Shown here piece after piece: positions 8,891-19,695 of a stretch of 35,346 nucleotides of DNA. This DNA is from Candidatus Binataceae bacterium (GTDB lineage Bacteria; Desulfobacterota; Binatia; Binatales; Binataceae). The notes below the pieces were generated by a model. That model saw nothing but the letters and a program-made list of their open reading frames with translations. It did no database searches and was not told where the DNA came from. Both the position numbers and the translations under genes were made by a program. The stretch spans positions 1 to 35,346 of the forward strand of contig JASHOJ010000189.1 of the NCBI GenBank assembly GCA_030041155.1. The letters are read 5' to 3'. The first letter of the stretch is position 1. Each line of letters starts with the position of its first letter.

Positions 8891-11728
8891 TTAGAGGGTC
8901 GTCTTCAGTGCGGTAAGTTCGCTCGCATCGGAGGCGGCTTCGGCAAGCATCTTCCCTGGAAAACGATTGTGCAGCGGACTCAGGAAGGTGCCAAATTCGA
9001 CGAGGCGATGAGCCGCTCGCGCAATCGCGCCAAAAGGCGCCGGTACCAATTCAACCGCGTCGCGGAATTCGGATAGAGCGGTGGAATCCCAGCCAAGCAG
9101 CCCGCTGATGAACATGTAGACGGGCAGCGAGCCGATCAGGCACGCCAACACCACTATCCATGCGCTGCCCGCATGCCCCGGACCGCGCCAGATTGCGACG
9201 GCGAACTCGTGCAAAGCGTAGTAGTTGCCGATCGCGGCGAGCGCGGGATTTATCAGTGTCTGCCACACGCTGATCGCGGGCCACGCAATAAGGTATCCCA
9301 TTAGTGGCCATGCCAGCGCCGATCTTACCAGTGAAGCCAGAATGAACGCATAAAACAGCCCGTCGAAGCCGTAACATTTGATCAAGAACCAGGCGAGGAT
9401 GATTCTTCCGCCGTGTTCGACAAATGCGGTGATTGTGAACAGGCCCGTGCGGCCGACCCCCTGGAAAACCTGATCCGGCATTCTGGTTGTGAAATCGAAT
9501 GCTCGCCAGATGTGCATCAACATCATCACGGAAGCGGCCCGCACGAATTGAGGGGGAAGCAGTCCGTGTACGAAAATTCCGGAGAAGGCTACGAAAGCGC
9601 CACCTAGCATCGTGGTCACAATCAGGCCCCATCTGAGACCCTGGTCGAGATAATGGCGCGTAAGGCGCATCATCCCGTGCGAATAGCTCTCGGAGATTGA
9701 CGGCATCAGGGTTGTGAAGATGTAGGCGCCCGTTTCCAGGTATGCGAACGTGAGGCTGTAAGTGAGAATCCAGATTTCGTTCAGCTCTAGGAAGTTCGGC
9801 AGCAGGAGCCCCATGATCACCGGAACTAGGGCCCAGGATGTCGCCGTCAGCAGTTGCCCTCCGGTCAGCTTAACTCCGTAGACGAGCGACCTGCGGACCG
9901 TGTCGCGATCAAAATGGGCAAGAAAGATCGTGACCAGACGCAGGCCGATCTGGTGGTAAAAGATGGCGCAGAACGCGCCCATTACCAGGTTCGCCAGCAC
10001 GCCGCCGATGGCGAACCCGAACACCACGCCAATGCCCTCGCCGAAAATCGGATGCAGCAGTCCCCAATGGCGCATGTATACTCCGCAGGAGAGCTGCAGG
10101 AACGGATTGAGCACGTAGGTCAGTACAATCAGAAGCTGAGCGTAGTCGAATCGCTGCAGCGCTCGGAACAGATTGAAGAAGATCGAGATGAACCCCGGGA
10201 ACTGAATCAGGGTGTGCAGGATCACGAACCAGGTCAGGAACGCCATCGTGGTATGCGGCATCCACAGCGCGGCGACCAGCCCCAGCACGATAATCTGAAA
10301 CATTCCGGCGAGCGCGTGAAACCATATGAAGAATTGCGCATAGCCGATAGCCCGGCCGGGCTCCTTCACCCGAAATTCGGCGAAATATTTCACCATCGCC
10401 TGCCCGGTCCCTAGATCGAGCAGGGTGAAAAAGAACAGCATGAACTGAGTAACCGCCGCCCACGCTCCACGCGCCTCCAGAAATGGGTTAACGAAATTTC
10501 GTTCGATATAGAACGTGACAAGGAAGTTGAACGGAATCATCACGAACAGCGCGAGCAGGTAGTTGTAAAAGAACCCGGACAGAGGGCGATGGAATCCGAC
10601 GATCTCCCATCGTTCATCGCCCCGGTTCTGCGTGGTCGCGGATTCATCGGGAATTGCAGCCGCTGCACCGAGTGAAGATGGTCTTGGATTCGAAGATTCT
10701 CGCGTCCGATAGAACTGCACCAATTGCTCGGGATGTTTCAGGCTGTAGCGTCTGACGAGCAGGAAGGAGACTAGGAATATCGTGAACATCGACGCGAAGA
10801 TCGCAGCCATCACGACAATCTGCTGCGCATCAGGTACCGGTGATGCGACCCAATCGCCATACGTGACTACCTGCACGCCTGCTGATGAGCGCGAGAGCGC
10901 GTAGAGCAGCCAATTGAAATATGCCCAGCGCTGGAAGTCGTAGTTTTGCGCGTTGCGAATACCGCTCAAAAGTTTGCGATAACTTGCTATTCGAGAACGC
11001 TGGTCTCCCTGCCGCAGCCAGACGTTTAGGACGTAAATGATGCCTTTGCCGGATCGCAGTTCGATCAACACGGGGGTATGCGGTCGTACCGGATCTTTAG
11101 CGCCGGTCGCGACCAGCACCTGCGCCGCGCCGGAAACGGTCAGCAGCGAACGTTCGTGTACGCGCACCGCCGATTTCCAGCTAATCTCGCTCTTCAGAGG
11201 ATTGGTTCCGCTTCCGACGTACTGGATTATCGCTGCGTATCTTTCGATCTCCCTCGCGTGTGCCGGCCCCGGAGGGACGTTGACAGCGCCGGTCTCCCGG
11301 ACGGTACCGCGCGTAAGATAATCGAGGGATGCGGGATTCGTGTTCGGCCCGGTGATGACGACGAGGCCCATTCCGGATTCGACCCGATCGCGAATGCCGT
11401 TCAGGTCAGGGCCAGATGACGGGAGCCGATCCTCGAAGACCGCGGCTTGAGCCACATCGATGTTGCTTACGGCATATGTCGAAGGGTCCAGGCTTAGTCG
11501 CTTCAGGACGAGATTTTCGGTTCCGCTGAAATAGAGCTTGAAAGGTGCCTCTGGTTTTGCGGCAAAAGCAGGGATCGTCGTGCAGACAATCGCGCAGATG
11601 AGGATCAGCGCGAGCGAGCCGACTTTCGCTGCGGCTTTTATCGACCGTGGCGGATCGCGCCGCAGGCGAAGGAGTTCGCCGCTGGCGAAATTCCTCCTAT
11701 CGCGCGGCTCGGAGCCAAAAGTCAGCAT
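8891..11728 (-). CDS. Large membrane protein: periplasmic amidotransferase-like region fused to MOP-type flippase
   Basis: This is a 945-aa protein of unusual architecture. Residues 36-56 form a signal or anchor segment ending AFAA. Residues about 60-300 are extracytoplasmic, with GMGLVVITGPN and SGKGIIYVLNVWL, reminiscent of the class I glutamine-amidotransferase-like fold but without a visible catalytic Cys motif. A membrane helix lies at about 302-325, followed by a polar linker to 380. From 385 to about 880 there are a dozen or more hydrophobic helices in the style of the MOP superfamily (Wzx/MATE lipid-linked sugar flippases), including TLLDLGTGQAMVKYFAEFR. Export of a lipid-linked glycan is an inference. 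ATG 11728 has a weak ribosome site, so the start is uncertain. Confidence 0.75.
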   Translation of the reverse strand: MLTFGSEPRDRRNFASGELLRLRRDPPRSIKAAAKVGSLALILICAIVCTTIPAFAAKPEAPFKLYFSGTENLVLKRLSLDPSTYAVSNIDVAQAAVFEDRLPSSGPDLNGIRDRVESGMGLVVITGPNTNPASLDYLTRGTVRETGAVNVPPGPAHAREIERYAAIIQYVGSGTNPLKSEISWKSAVRVHERSLLTVSGAAQVLVATGAKDPVRPHTPVLIELRSGKGIIYVLNVWLRQGDQRSRIASYRKLLSGIRNAQNYDFQRWAYFNWLLYALSRSSAGVQVVTYGDWVASPVPDAQQIVVMAAIFASMFTIFLVSFLLVRRYSLKHPEQLVQFYRTRESSNPRPSSLGAAAAIPDESATTQNRGDERWEIVGFHRPLSGFFYNYLLALFVMIPFNFLVTFYIERNFVNPFLEARGAWAAVTQFMLFFFTLLDLGTGQAMVKYFAEFRVKEPGRAIGYAQFFIWFHALAGMFQIIVLGLVAALWMPHTTMAFLTWFVILHTLIQFPGFISIFFNLFRALQRFDYAQLLIVLTYVLNPFLQLSCGVYMRHWGLLHPIFGEGIGVVFGFAIGGVLANLVMGAFCAIFYHQIGLRLVTIFLAHFDRDTVRRSLVYGVKLTGGQLLTATSWALVPVIMGLLLPNFLELNEIWILTYSLTFAYLETGAYIFTTLMPSISESYSHGMMRLTRHYLDQGLRWGLIVTTMLGGAFVAFSGIFVHGLLPPQFVRAASVMMLMHIWRAFDFTTRMPDQVFQGVGRTGLFTITAFVEHGGRIILAWFLIKCYGFDGLFYAFILASLVRSALAWPLMGYLIAWPAISVWQTLINPALAAIGNYYALHEFAVAIWRGPGHAGSAWIVVLACLIGSLPVYMFISGLLGWDSTALSEFRDAVELVPAPFGAIARAAHRLVEFGTFLSPLHNRFPGKMLAEAASDASELTALKTTL

Positions 11729-11853
11729 GCTCGCTCGATTGTGGCGTCCGGGAATGCAAAGCGGCTAGATAGTACAAGACGATCAATTCAAAATACACGC
11801 AGCGAAGTTGCTGCTGATGTCGCGGTCTGAAACCAAGCGGAAGGAGAACAGTC

Positions 11854-12357
11854 ATGGATGCGATTCAGGCGATTATGACGCGTAAGGTGCAGCGCGCTTT
11901 TTCCAATCGCGCAGTTGACGATGGCCAGCTCTCCACTATTGTCGATGCGGGCCGCCATGCGATGAGCGCGCGCAATCTTCAACCCTGGCGCTTCATCGTG
12001 ATCCGGGAACGCGCCCGGCTGAAGGAGATCGGTGAGCTCTGTTCGACCGGAAAATTTGTCGCTGAGGCGCCCAGCGCGGTTGCTGTGCTGAAGGATCTCG
12101 GGAACACCCGTTGGGCCGATGTGGACTGCGCTCAGGCGGTGCAGAATATGGCCGACGCTGCGTGGGCGCTTGGGCTCGGCACCTGCTGGGTGGGCAACTT
12201 CGATGCGCAAAAGATCTCTGCAATCCTTGGAGTTCCGGATGGATGGAGCATCTTCACGATTCTTCCCTTCGGATATGCTGATTCGAAGAAACCACCCGAG
12301 GCCAGGCCGCTGAAAGCGCGCGGCGAGGTTGTTTTTCAGGAGCGCTTTGGTCAGTGA
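11854..12357 (+). CDS. Nitroreductase-family FMN-dependent oxidoreductase (short form)
   Basis: This 167-aa protein has the nitroreductase fold. It has the N-terminal TRKVQRAFSNRAVDDGQLSTIV segment and SARNLQPWRFIVI (FMN-phosphate and dimer region). The central helix DCAQAVQNMADAAWALGLGTCWVGNFD and the closing ILPFGYAD complete the pattern. Such enzymes reduce nitro, quinone or flavin substrates with NAD(P)H; the substrate is unknown. ATG 11854 has AAGGAG 7 nt upstream, so the start is well supported. It is divergent from the flippase gene across 125 bp. Confidence 0.88.
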   Translation: MDAIQAIMTRKVQRAFSNRAVDDGQLSTIVDAGRHAMSARNLQPWRFIVIRERARLKEIGELCSTGKFVAEAPSAVAVLKDLGNTRWADVDCAQAVQNMADAAWALGLGTCWVGNFDAQKISAILGVPDGWSIFTILPFGYADSKKPPEARPLKARGEVVFQERFGQ

Positions 12358-12431
12358 CCCGTGGCTGATAGCGCTCCGACGGCGCTCATCCATTTGTTAG
12401 AATGTTTAAGCGAGCTTTGAGGTTGAAGAAC

Positions 12432-12872
12432 ATGCCAATCCGAGAGCAGAAACCGAGCGATGCGCATCAGACACTGAAGGGTACCCCGGGTGCCATTTAC
12501 CTCGACGTGAGGACAGAAGCCGAGTTCGCGCAGGGTCACGCGGCCGGAGCGATAAATGTTCCCGTGGTATTCATCAAGGGTCCCGGTCAGATGCAGCTAA
12601 ATCCGGACTTTGTTGAGATTGTCGAAAAGATTCTTCCCAGGACTCAGACGATTGTGATCGGATGCCAGTCCGGCGGACGCTCAAGACGCGCGTGCGAAAT
12701 CCTTGAGGAGTCGGGTTACAGCGAACTGGTAAACGTGATTGGTGGATACGGCGGGTTGCGCGATCAGACCGGCAACGTGGTCGTGCCCGGGTGGCGCGAA
12801 GCCGGGCTCCCGGTATCAAGCGAACTTGAAGACGCATCGTACGCCTCAATTCGCAAGCGAGCCGGTCTCTGA
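12432..12872 (+). CDS. Rhodanese-domain sulfurtransferase
   Basis: This is a single rhodanese domain of 146 aa. It shows YLDVRTEAEFAQGHAAGAINVP and the active-site loop IGCQSGGRSRRA, with nucleophile C78 carrying the persulfide, then GYSELVNVIGGYGGLRD. Rhodaneses transfer sulfane sulfur from thiosulfate, persulfides or protein donors. ATG 12432 was chosen over ATG 12402: GAGG and GAAG lie just upstream of 12432, while 12402 has no ribosome site. The stop overlaps the next ATG by one base (TGATG), so it is translationally coupled to the adenosyltransferase. Its neighbour two genes on is an MBL-fold protein of the type often paired with rhodanese. Confidence 0.9.
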   Translation: MPIREQKPSDAHQTLKGTPGAIYLDVRTEAEFAQGHAAGAINVPVVFIKGPGQMQLNPDFVEIVEKILPRTQTIVIGCQSGGRSRRACEILEESGYSELVNVIGGYGGLRDQTGNVVVPGWREAGLPVSSELEDASYASIRKRAGL

Positions 12873-13549
12873 TGCCTATCAGACTAAATCGCATATACAC
12901 CCGCACCGGCGATGGCGGCACAACGGCCCTGGTCGGTGGCCAGCGTGTGCCCAAGGAACATGGCCGTATCGAAGCATACGGCACGGTCGACGAATTGAAT
13001 TCGATTGTCGGAATCGTGCGCACTTTCCTGATTGACAGTGTCGCAAAGCTCGACGCTGATGGTCCCTGGTACTCGGAGATGCTGCGGCGGATTCAGAACG
13101 AGTTGTTCGATGTCGGCAGCGAGCTGGCAACTCCGATGAGCGCTGAATACGAGGGAATGCATCGGATGGGGGCGCCCGAAGTCGATCTACTCGAAGCCGA
13201 GATGGACAGGATGGAGAAGGTGCTTCAGCCGCTCAAGTCGTTCACGCTTCCCGGCGGTGGCATTCTGAACGCGTTTCTTCATCAGGCCCGAACAGTATGC
13301 CGGCGCGCGGAGCGGGTGCTATGGGCGCTCAGCCGTGAAGAACCCATAAACGAAAAATTAATCGTTTACATTAATCGCCTGAGCGATCATCTGTTCGTGC
13401 AATCGCGATGGGTTGCGCTCAAGCTTGGAGAACCGGAGTTTCTTTGGGATCGGGGGCTTCGCCTTAATGATCCCGAAATGAAGGCCGCATTTCGAAGGGC
13501 CGCTGCTGCCCGCGCGACGGCGCGAAACCGCTCGGCAAAATCCAACTGA
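12872..13549 (+). CDS. Cob(I)alamin adenosyltransferase, PduO type
   Basis: This 225-aa enzyme adenosylates cob(I)alamin with ATP to give adenosylcobalamin. The PduO-type signatures are all visible: YTRTGDGGTTALVGGQRVPK (ATP binding), IEAYGTVDELNS, CRRAERVLWALS and the closing INRLSDHLFVQSRW. The C-terminal 20 residues are Ala/Arg-rich and probably disordered. ATG 12872 overlaps the rhodanese stop, and the MBL-fold gene follows after 13 bp, so these form one transcription unit. The user of adenosylcobalamin, such as methylmalonyl-CoA mutase, is not in the window. Confidence 0.93.
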   Translation: MPIRLNRIYTRTGDGGTTALVGGQRVPKEHGRIEAYGTVDELNSIVGIVRTFLIDSVAKLDADGPWYSEMLRRIQNELFDVGSELATPMSAEYEGMHRMGAPEVDLLEAEMDRMEKVLQPLKSFTLPGGGILNAFLHQARTVCRRAERVLWALSREEPINEKLIVYINRLSDHLFVQSRWVALKLGEPEFLWDRGLRLNDPEMKAAFRRAAAARATARNRSAKSN

Positions 13550-13562
13550 ACCAGGAGTCAGG

Positions 13563-14258
13563 ATGAATTCCGAGAATCGGCTCTACCTTCGCCAGGCGCA
13601 GATCGGTCCGATGGCGAACTATGTTTATCTCATCGGTGACGCGACCGCTCGCAAGGCGGTTGTTGTCGATCCCGCATGGGACACCAATGCCATTTGCGAC
13701 TTTGCCGAGCGTGAAGGTTACGAAATCGAGAAAATCCTGATCACTCACTATCATCCCGATCATCTGGGCGGCCGTATGATGGGACACAGTGTCGAGGGCG
13801 CCGCGGAGATGCTGCGGCGGGTGAAGGCAAAAGTCTACGTCAACAAGCTCGAAGCCGAAGGCGCGAGAAAAGTGGCGGGACTGTCGGATAGCGATCTGGT
13901 CAAAGTCGACGCGGGCGACAAGTTCAAAATTGGCGACTTCGATCTAACTTTCATCCATACGCCGGGCCATACGCCGGGCTCTCAATGCTTTCTCGTCGAA
14001 GGCAACCTGATTTCCGGAGACACACTATTCGTCAATTCATGCGGTCGCGTGGACTTGCCAGGATCCGATCCCGAGGCGATGTACCACAGCCTGAACACCA
14101 CTTTGAAGTCGCTCGATGACTCTACCGTCGTGTATCCGGGTCACGCTTATTCGTCCGAAGCGAGCACCACGATTGGCGATCAAAAGCGACACAACATGTA
14201 TATGCGATTTCCCACCCTCGACGAGTTTCTTGATGCGATGGGTTACTCGCGGCACTAG
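13563..14258 (+). CDS. Metallo-beta-lactamase-fold hydrolase (glyoxalase II / persulfide dioxygenase-like)
   Basis: This 231-aa protein has the full metal-binding set. The motif THYHPDHLGG gives H62, H64, D66 and H67, with H136 in HTPGHTPGS, D153 in SGDTLF and H194 in YPGHAYSSE. The layout fits the glyoxalase II or ETHE1-like branch, which hydrolyses thioesters or oxidises glutathione persulfide. The rhodanese two genes upstream makes a sulfur role attractive, but sequence alone does not choose between hydrolase and dioxygenase. A segment at about 71-100 (HSVEGAAEMLRRVKAKVYVN) spaces the first and second motif. ATG 13563 has AGGAG 5 nt upstream. Confidence 0.88.
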   Translation: MNSENRLYLRQAQIGPMANYVYLIGDATARKAVVVDPAWDTNAICDFAEREGYEIEKILITHYHPDHLGGRMMGHSVEGAAEMLRRVKAKVYVNKLEAEGARKVAGLSDSDLVKVDAGDKFKIGDFDLTFIHTPGHTPGSQCFLVEGNLISGDTLFVNSCGRVDLPGSDPEAMYHSLNTTLKSLDDSTVVYPGHAYSSEASTTIGDQKRHNMYMRFPTLDEFLDAMGYSRH

Positions 14259-16597
<2,339 letters not shown>

Positions 16598-16609
16598 GAT
16601 AAGACCTCT

Positions 16610-16637
16610 TTCACAACTGTCCAGTATTAGCTATACT
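16610..16637 (+). promoter_or_regulatory. Sigma70-like promoter candidate for korAB
   Basis: In the 134-bp gap before korA, TTCACA (16610-16615) and TATACT (16632-16637) are separated by 16 bases, each one or two mismatches from the consensus boxes. An AAGGAG ribosome site follows at 16715-16720, 11 nt before the korA ATG. The predicted 5' leader would be about 85-90 nt. This is a pattern match only. Confidence 0.45.
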
Positions 16638-16731
16638 TCAACTCTGCGCGATTTTTAGAGTTTCCAGCAAGCGAAACACGCCAATGATCTCGGCATCGAC
16701 ACGTTTTTCAGGTTAAGGAGAGTTAACTGAG

Positions 16732-18633
16732 ATGGCAGTTCCACCTGAGGCGGCCGGACAGGCCGCCGATTCTCAAGGCCAGCGTGACTCTGGGGGGGTG
16801 CGAAAAGCTCTTCAGCGTCGCGAACGGGTCGTTATTCGATTTGTCGGCGATTCTGGCGATGGCATGCAGCTCACCGGGATGCAGTTCACGACCGAGTCGG
16901 CCCTCGCCGGCAACGACATAGCCACCCTGCCTGATTTTCCTGCTGAAATTCGCGCTCCCGCCGGTACTCTGGCCGGGGTCAGCGGATTTCAGCTTAATTT
17001 TGCGAGCAATCAGATATTTACCGCCGGCGACGAACCCGACGTGCTTGTTGCGATGAACCCCGCGGCTCTCAAGGCCAATCTTGACGACGTCCCGGCCAAC
17101 GCCGTGATTATCGTTGATCGCGAGGCATTCACCGAGGCGAATCTCAAGCGCGCGGGTTACAGTTCGAACCCGTTGACCGATCATTCGCTGGACAAGTACC
17201 AGGTGATCGAGGTCGATGTCACGAAGCTAACGACTCTGGCGGTGAAGGGGCTCGGCCTCAATAATCGCGCTGTCTTCCGCTCGCGCAATATGTTCGTTCT
17301 CGGCCTGCTTTCGTGGCTGTATCAGCGGCCAACCCAGAGCACGATTCAATATCTCGAAACCAAGTTTAAGAAGACTCCCGACGTTCTTGAGGCCAACCTT
17401 CGCGTCTTCAAGGCAGGGTTCAACTACGGTGAGACGACCGAACTGTTCACGTCCTCGTACAGCGTGCCGGCGGCGCAAATCCAGACCGGGCTCTACCGCA
17501 ATATCACTGGTAATACGGCGACCGCCCTGGGATTCGTCGCAGCAGCGGTGAAATCGGGAAGGCCGCTGTTTCTTGGCTCATACCCGATTACACCGGCTAG
17601 CGACGTTCTGCACGAACTCGCGGGATTTAAGAATTTTCCGATTTATACCTTCCAGGCCGAGGATGAAATCGCGGGCGCTGCCTCCGCAATCGGCGCGGCG
17701 TTCGGCGGTGCGATCGCCATCACCACAACCTCAGGCCCGGGAATGAATCTCAAGGCTGAGGCGGTGGGACTTGCGGTCAAGACCGAGCTGCCGATGGTGA
17801 TAACCGATATTCAGCGCGCCGGTCCCTCCACCGGAATGCCGACCAAGCCGGAGCAGGCCGATTTGCTCATCTCTATGTACGGTCGGCATGGCGAATCTCC
17901 AATCGCGATCATCGCGGCGTCCACGCCAGCCGATTGCTTCGAGTGCGCCTATGAAGCGGTCCGAATCGCGGTTAAGTACATGACACCGGTGATTCTTCTC
18001 ACCGATGGGCAGCTCGCCAATGGTGCCGAGCCTTGGCTGTTACCCAGCGTCGACAGTCTGCCGCCGATAAACGTCGAGTTTCGCACCGATCCAAACGGCT
18101 TTCTCCCTTATTCTCGCGACGAGAAGACGTTGGCGAGGCCGTGGGCGATTCCCGGCACACCGGGACTGGAGCATCGCCTCGGCGGGATAACCGGCGAGAA
18201 TCTGACCGGCAATATCAGCTACTCTCCAGCCAATCACGAGCTGATGATTCGCACCCGCGCTCGAAAGATCGCGTGCATTACGCAGGAAATTCCGCCGACC
18301 GAGGCCTTCGGCGAACCGACCGGCGGTGATCTGGTGGTTCTCGGATGGGGCTCGACCTTCGGTCCGATTCGCGAAGCCGTCAAGCAGGTTCGCGAAAAGG
18401 GCAAAAAGGTTTCGCATATTCATCTGCGCTATCTTAATCCGCTGCCAAAGGATCTCGCCGAGACATTGCGCAAATTCAAAACCGTACTGGTTGCGGAAAT
18501 GAACATGGGTCAGCTTTTAAAGTTGATTCGCGCCGATTACCTGATCGACGCGGTCGGCTTCAACAAAATCCAGGGACGGCCCTTCAAGGTCAGCGAACTG
18601 GTCAACCGTATCAATCGTACACTGGAGGCATAA
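16732..18633 (+). CDS. korA: 2-oxoacid:ferredoxin oxidoreductase, fused gamma-alpha subunit
   Basis: With KorB this oxidatively decarboxylates a 2-oxoacid, most likely 2-oxoglutarate, to the acyl-CoA while reducing ferredoxin; the two-subunit form can also run reductively. The 633-aa chain starts with a gamma domain (VVIRFVGDSGDGMQLTGMQF at about 33-52). The alpha (pyrimidine-binding) domain follows from about residue 260, with SYPITPASDVLHELA near 283 and GPGMNLKAEAVGLAVKTELP near 335. Then comes TDIQRAGPSTGMPTKPEQAD and the C-terminal transketolase-like part. This gamma-alpha fusion is typical of the KorAB branch. ATG 16732 and korB spacing (5 bp) indicate an operon. Confidence 0.92.
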   Translation: MAVPPEAAGQAADSQGQRDSGGVRKALQRRERVVIRFVGDSGDGMQLTGMQFTTESALAGNDIATLPDFPAEIRAPAGTLAGVSGFQLNFASNQIFTAGDEPDVLVAMNPAALKANLDDVPANAVIIVDREAFTEANLKRAGYSSNPLTDHSLDKYQVIEVDVTKLTTLAVKGLGLNNRAVFRSRNMFVLGLLSWLYQRPTQSTIQYLETKFKKTPDVLEANLRVFKAGFNYGETTELFTSSYSVPAAQIQTGLYRNITGNTATALGFVAAAVKSGRPLFLGSYPITPASDVLHELAGFKNFPIYTFQAEDEIAGAASAIGAAFGGAIAITTTSGPGMNLKAEAVGLAVKTELPMVITDIQRAGPSTGMPTKPEQADLLISMYGRHGESPIAIIAASTPADCFECAYEAVRIAVKYMTPVILLTDGQLANGAEPWLLPSVDSLPPINVEFRTDPNGFLPYSRDEKTLARPWAIPGTPGLEHRLGGITGENLTGNISYSPANHELMIRTRARKIACITQEIPPTEAFGEPTGGDLVVLGWGSTFGPIREAVKQVREKGKKVSHIHLRYLNPLPKDLAETLRKFKTVLVAEMNMGQLLKLIRADYLIDAVGFNKIQGRPFKVSELVNRINRTLEA

Positions 18634-18638
18634 GTGCG

Positions 18639-19640
18639 ATGGCGACCGCTCTGACCCGCAAGGATTTCGTTTCCGACCAGGAGGTCCGATGGTGCCCCGG
18701 ATGCGGTGACTACGCGATCCTGGCCCAAGTGCAGAAGACGATGCCCGAGTTCGGCATCGAGCCGCACAACGTTGTCTTTATCTCCGGGATCGGATGCTCG
18801 AGCAGGTTCCCGTACTACATGAAAACGTACGGTTTCCATACGATTCATGGGCGAGCCCCAGCGATCGCGACCGGCCTGAAAGTCACCCGGCCCGATTTGG
18901 ATGTATGGGTGATTACCGGCGACGGTGACGGTCTGTCGATCGGCGGCAACCATCTCATCCACGTGCTGCGCCGAAACGTCGATCTCAAAATCCTGCTCTT
19001 CAACAATCGCATTTATGGATTGACCAAAGGCCAGTACTCACCAACTTCCGAAGTCGGCAAGATCACCAAGTCAACTCCAGCGGGGTCGGTGGATTTTCCC
19101 TTCAATCCGATCACGGTGGCGCTCGGTGCGCACGCGACTTTTGTTTCGCGGACTATCGACGTCGAGCAGAAGCATCTCGGCGAGACCCTCAAGCGCGCAC
19201 ACCAGCATCGCGGCGCCTCGTTTATCGAGATTCTGCAGAACTGCAATATCTTCAACGACGCCGCTTTCAATGACGTGAGTGACAAAGGAATCAAGGCTGA
19301 TCATCAGCTCGTTCTGGAGCATGGAAAGTCGCTCATCTTCGGTAAGAACCGGGATAAGGGTATCCGGATGAACGGGATGCGGCCCGAGGTTGTCACGCTG
19401 GGGCAGGGCGGCGTCAGCGAAACAGACCTCGTCGTTCACGACGAGACCAATCTAGCGCTTGCTTTTATGCTCGCCAATTTCGACGCTCCTCTACCCACGC
19501 CGGTCGGGGTTTTCTATGCGACATCGCGCCCGACCTATGACGGTGCGATGAATCAGCAACTCGCCGACGCGAAAGCAAAGCAGGGAGCCGGCGATCTGGA
19601 AGAGCTGCTCAAGCGCGGCGATACCTGGACCGTCAACTAG
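18639..19640 (+). CDS. korB: 2-oxoacid:ferredoxin oxidoreductase, beta subunit
   Basis: This is the thiamine-diphosphate and Fe-S bearing beta subunit that pairs with KorA. In the 333-aa chain, VRWCPGCGDYAIL (C19, C22) and GIGCSSRFPYY (C53) supply cluster cysteines. ITGDGDGLSIGGNHLIH followed by LLFNNRIYGLTKGQYSPTS is the ThDP/Mg motif. It starts at ATG 18639, 5 bp after korA, with GGAGG inside the korA end. A strong hairpin terminator follows 24 bp after the stop. The substrate is assigned as 2-oxoglutarate from overall family resemblance and is less certain than the class. Confidence 0.92.
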   Translation: MATALTRKDFVSDQEVRWCPGCGDYAILAQVQKTMPEFGIEPHNVVFISGIGCSSRFPYYMKTYGFHTIHGRAPAIATGLKVTRPDLDVWVITGDGDGLSIGGNHLIHVLRRNVDLKILLFNNRIYGLTKGQYSPTSEVGKITKSTPAGSVDFPFNPITVALGAHATFVSRTIDVEQKHLGETLKRAHQHRGASFIEILQNCNIFNDAAFNDVSDKGIKADHQLVLEHGKSLIFGKNRDKGIRMNGMRPEVVTLGQGGVSETDLVVHDETNLALAFMLANFDAPLPTPVGVFYATSRPTYDGAMNQQLADAKAKQGAGDLEELLKRGDTWTVN

Positions 19641-19663
19641 GACGCGAGAATCTGCAAGATCCT

Positions 19664-19693
19664 GAAAGAGGCCCGGCAGCCCGGGCCTCTTTC
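19664..19693. terminator. Strong hairpin terminator after korB, probably bidirectional
   Basis: A perfect 13-bp stem (GAAAGAGGCCCGG with its exact complement) closes a 4-base loop CAGC. The right arm ends CTCTTTC followed by GTTT, giving a short U-rich tail for the korAB transcript. It sits between convergent stops (korB at 19640, the SDR gene at 19696) and the A-rich left arm would give U's on the other strand, so it may serve both directions. Confidence 0.8.
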
Positions 19694-19695
19694 GT

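Noticed and set aside
9854-10414. A 186-codon plus-strand frame rich in Gln, Glu and His
   Set aside because: It is antisense to the membrane helices of the flippase; hydrophobic codons read backwards give such polar frames.
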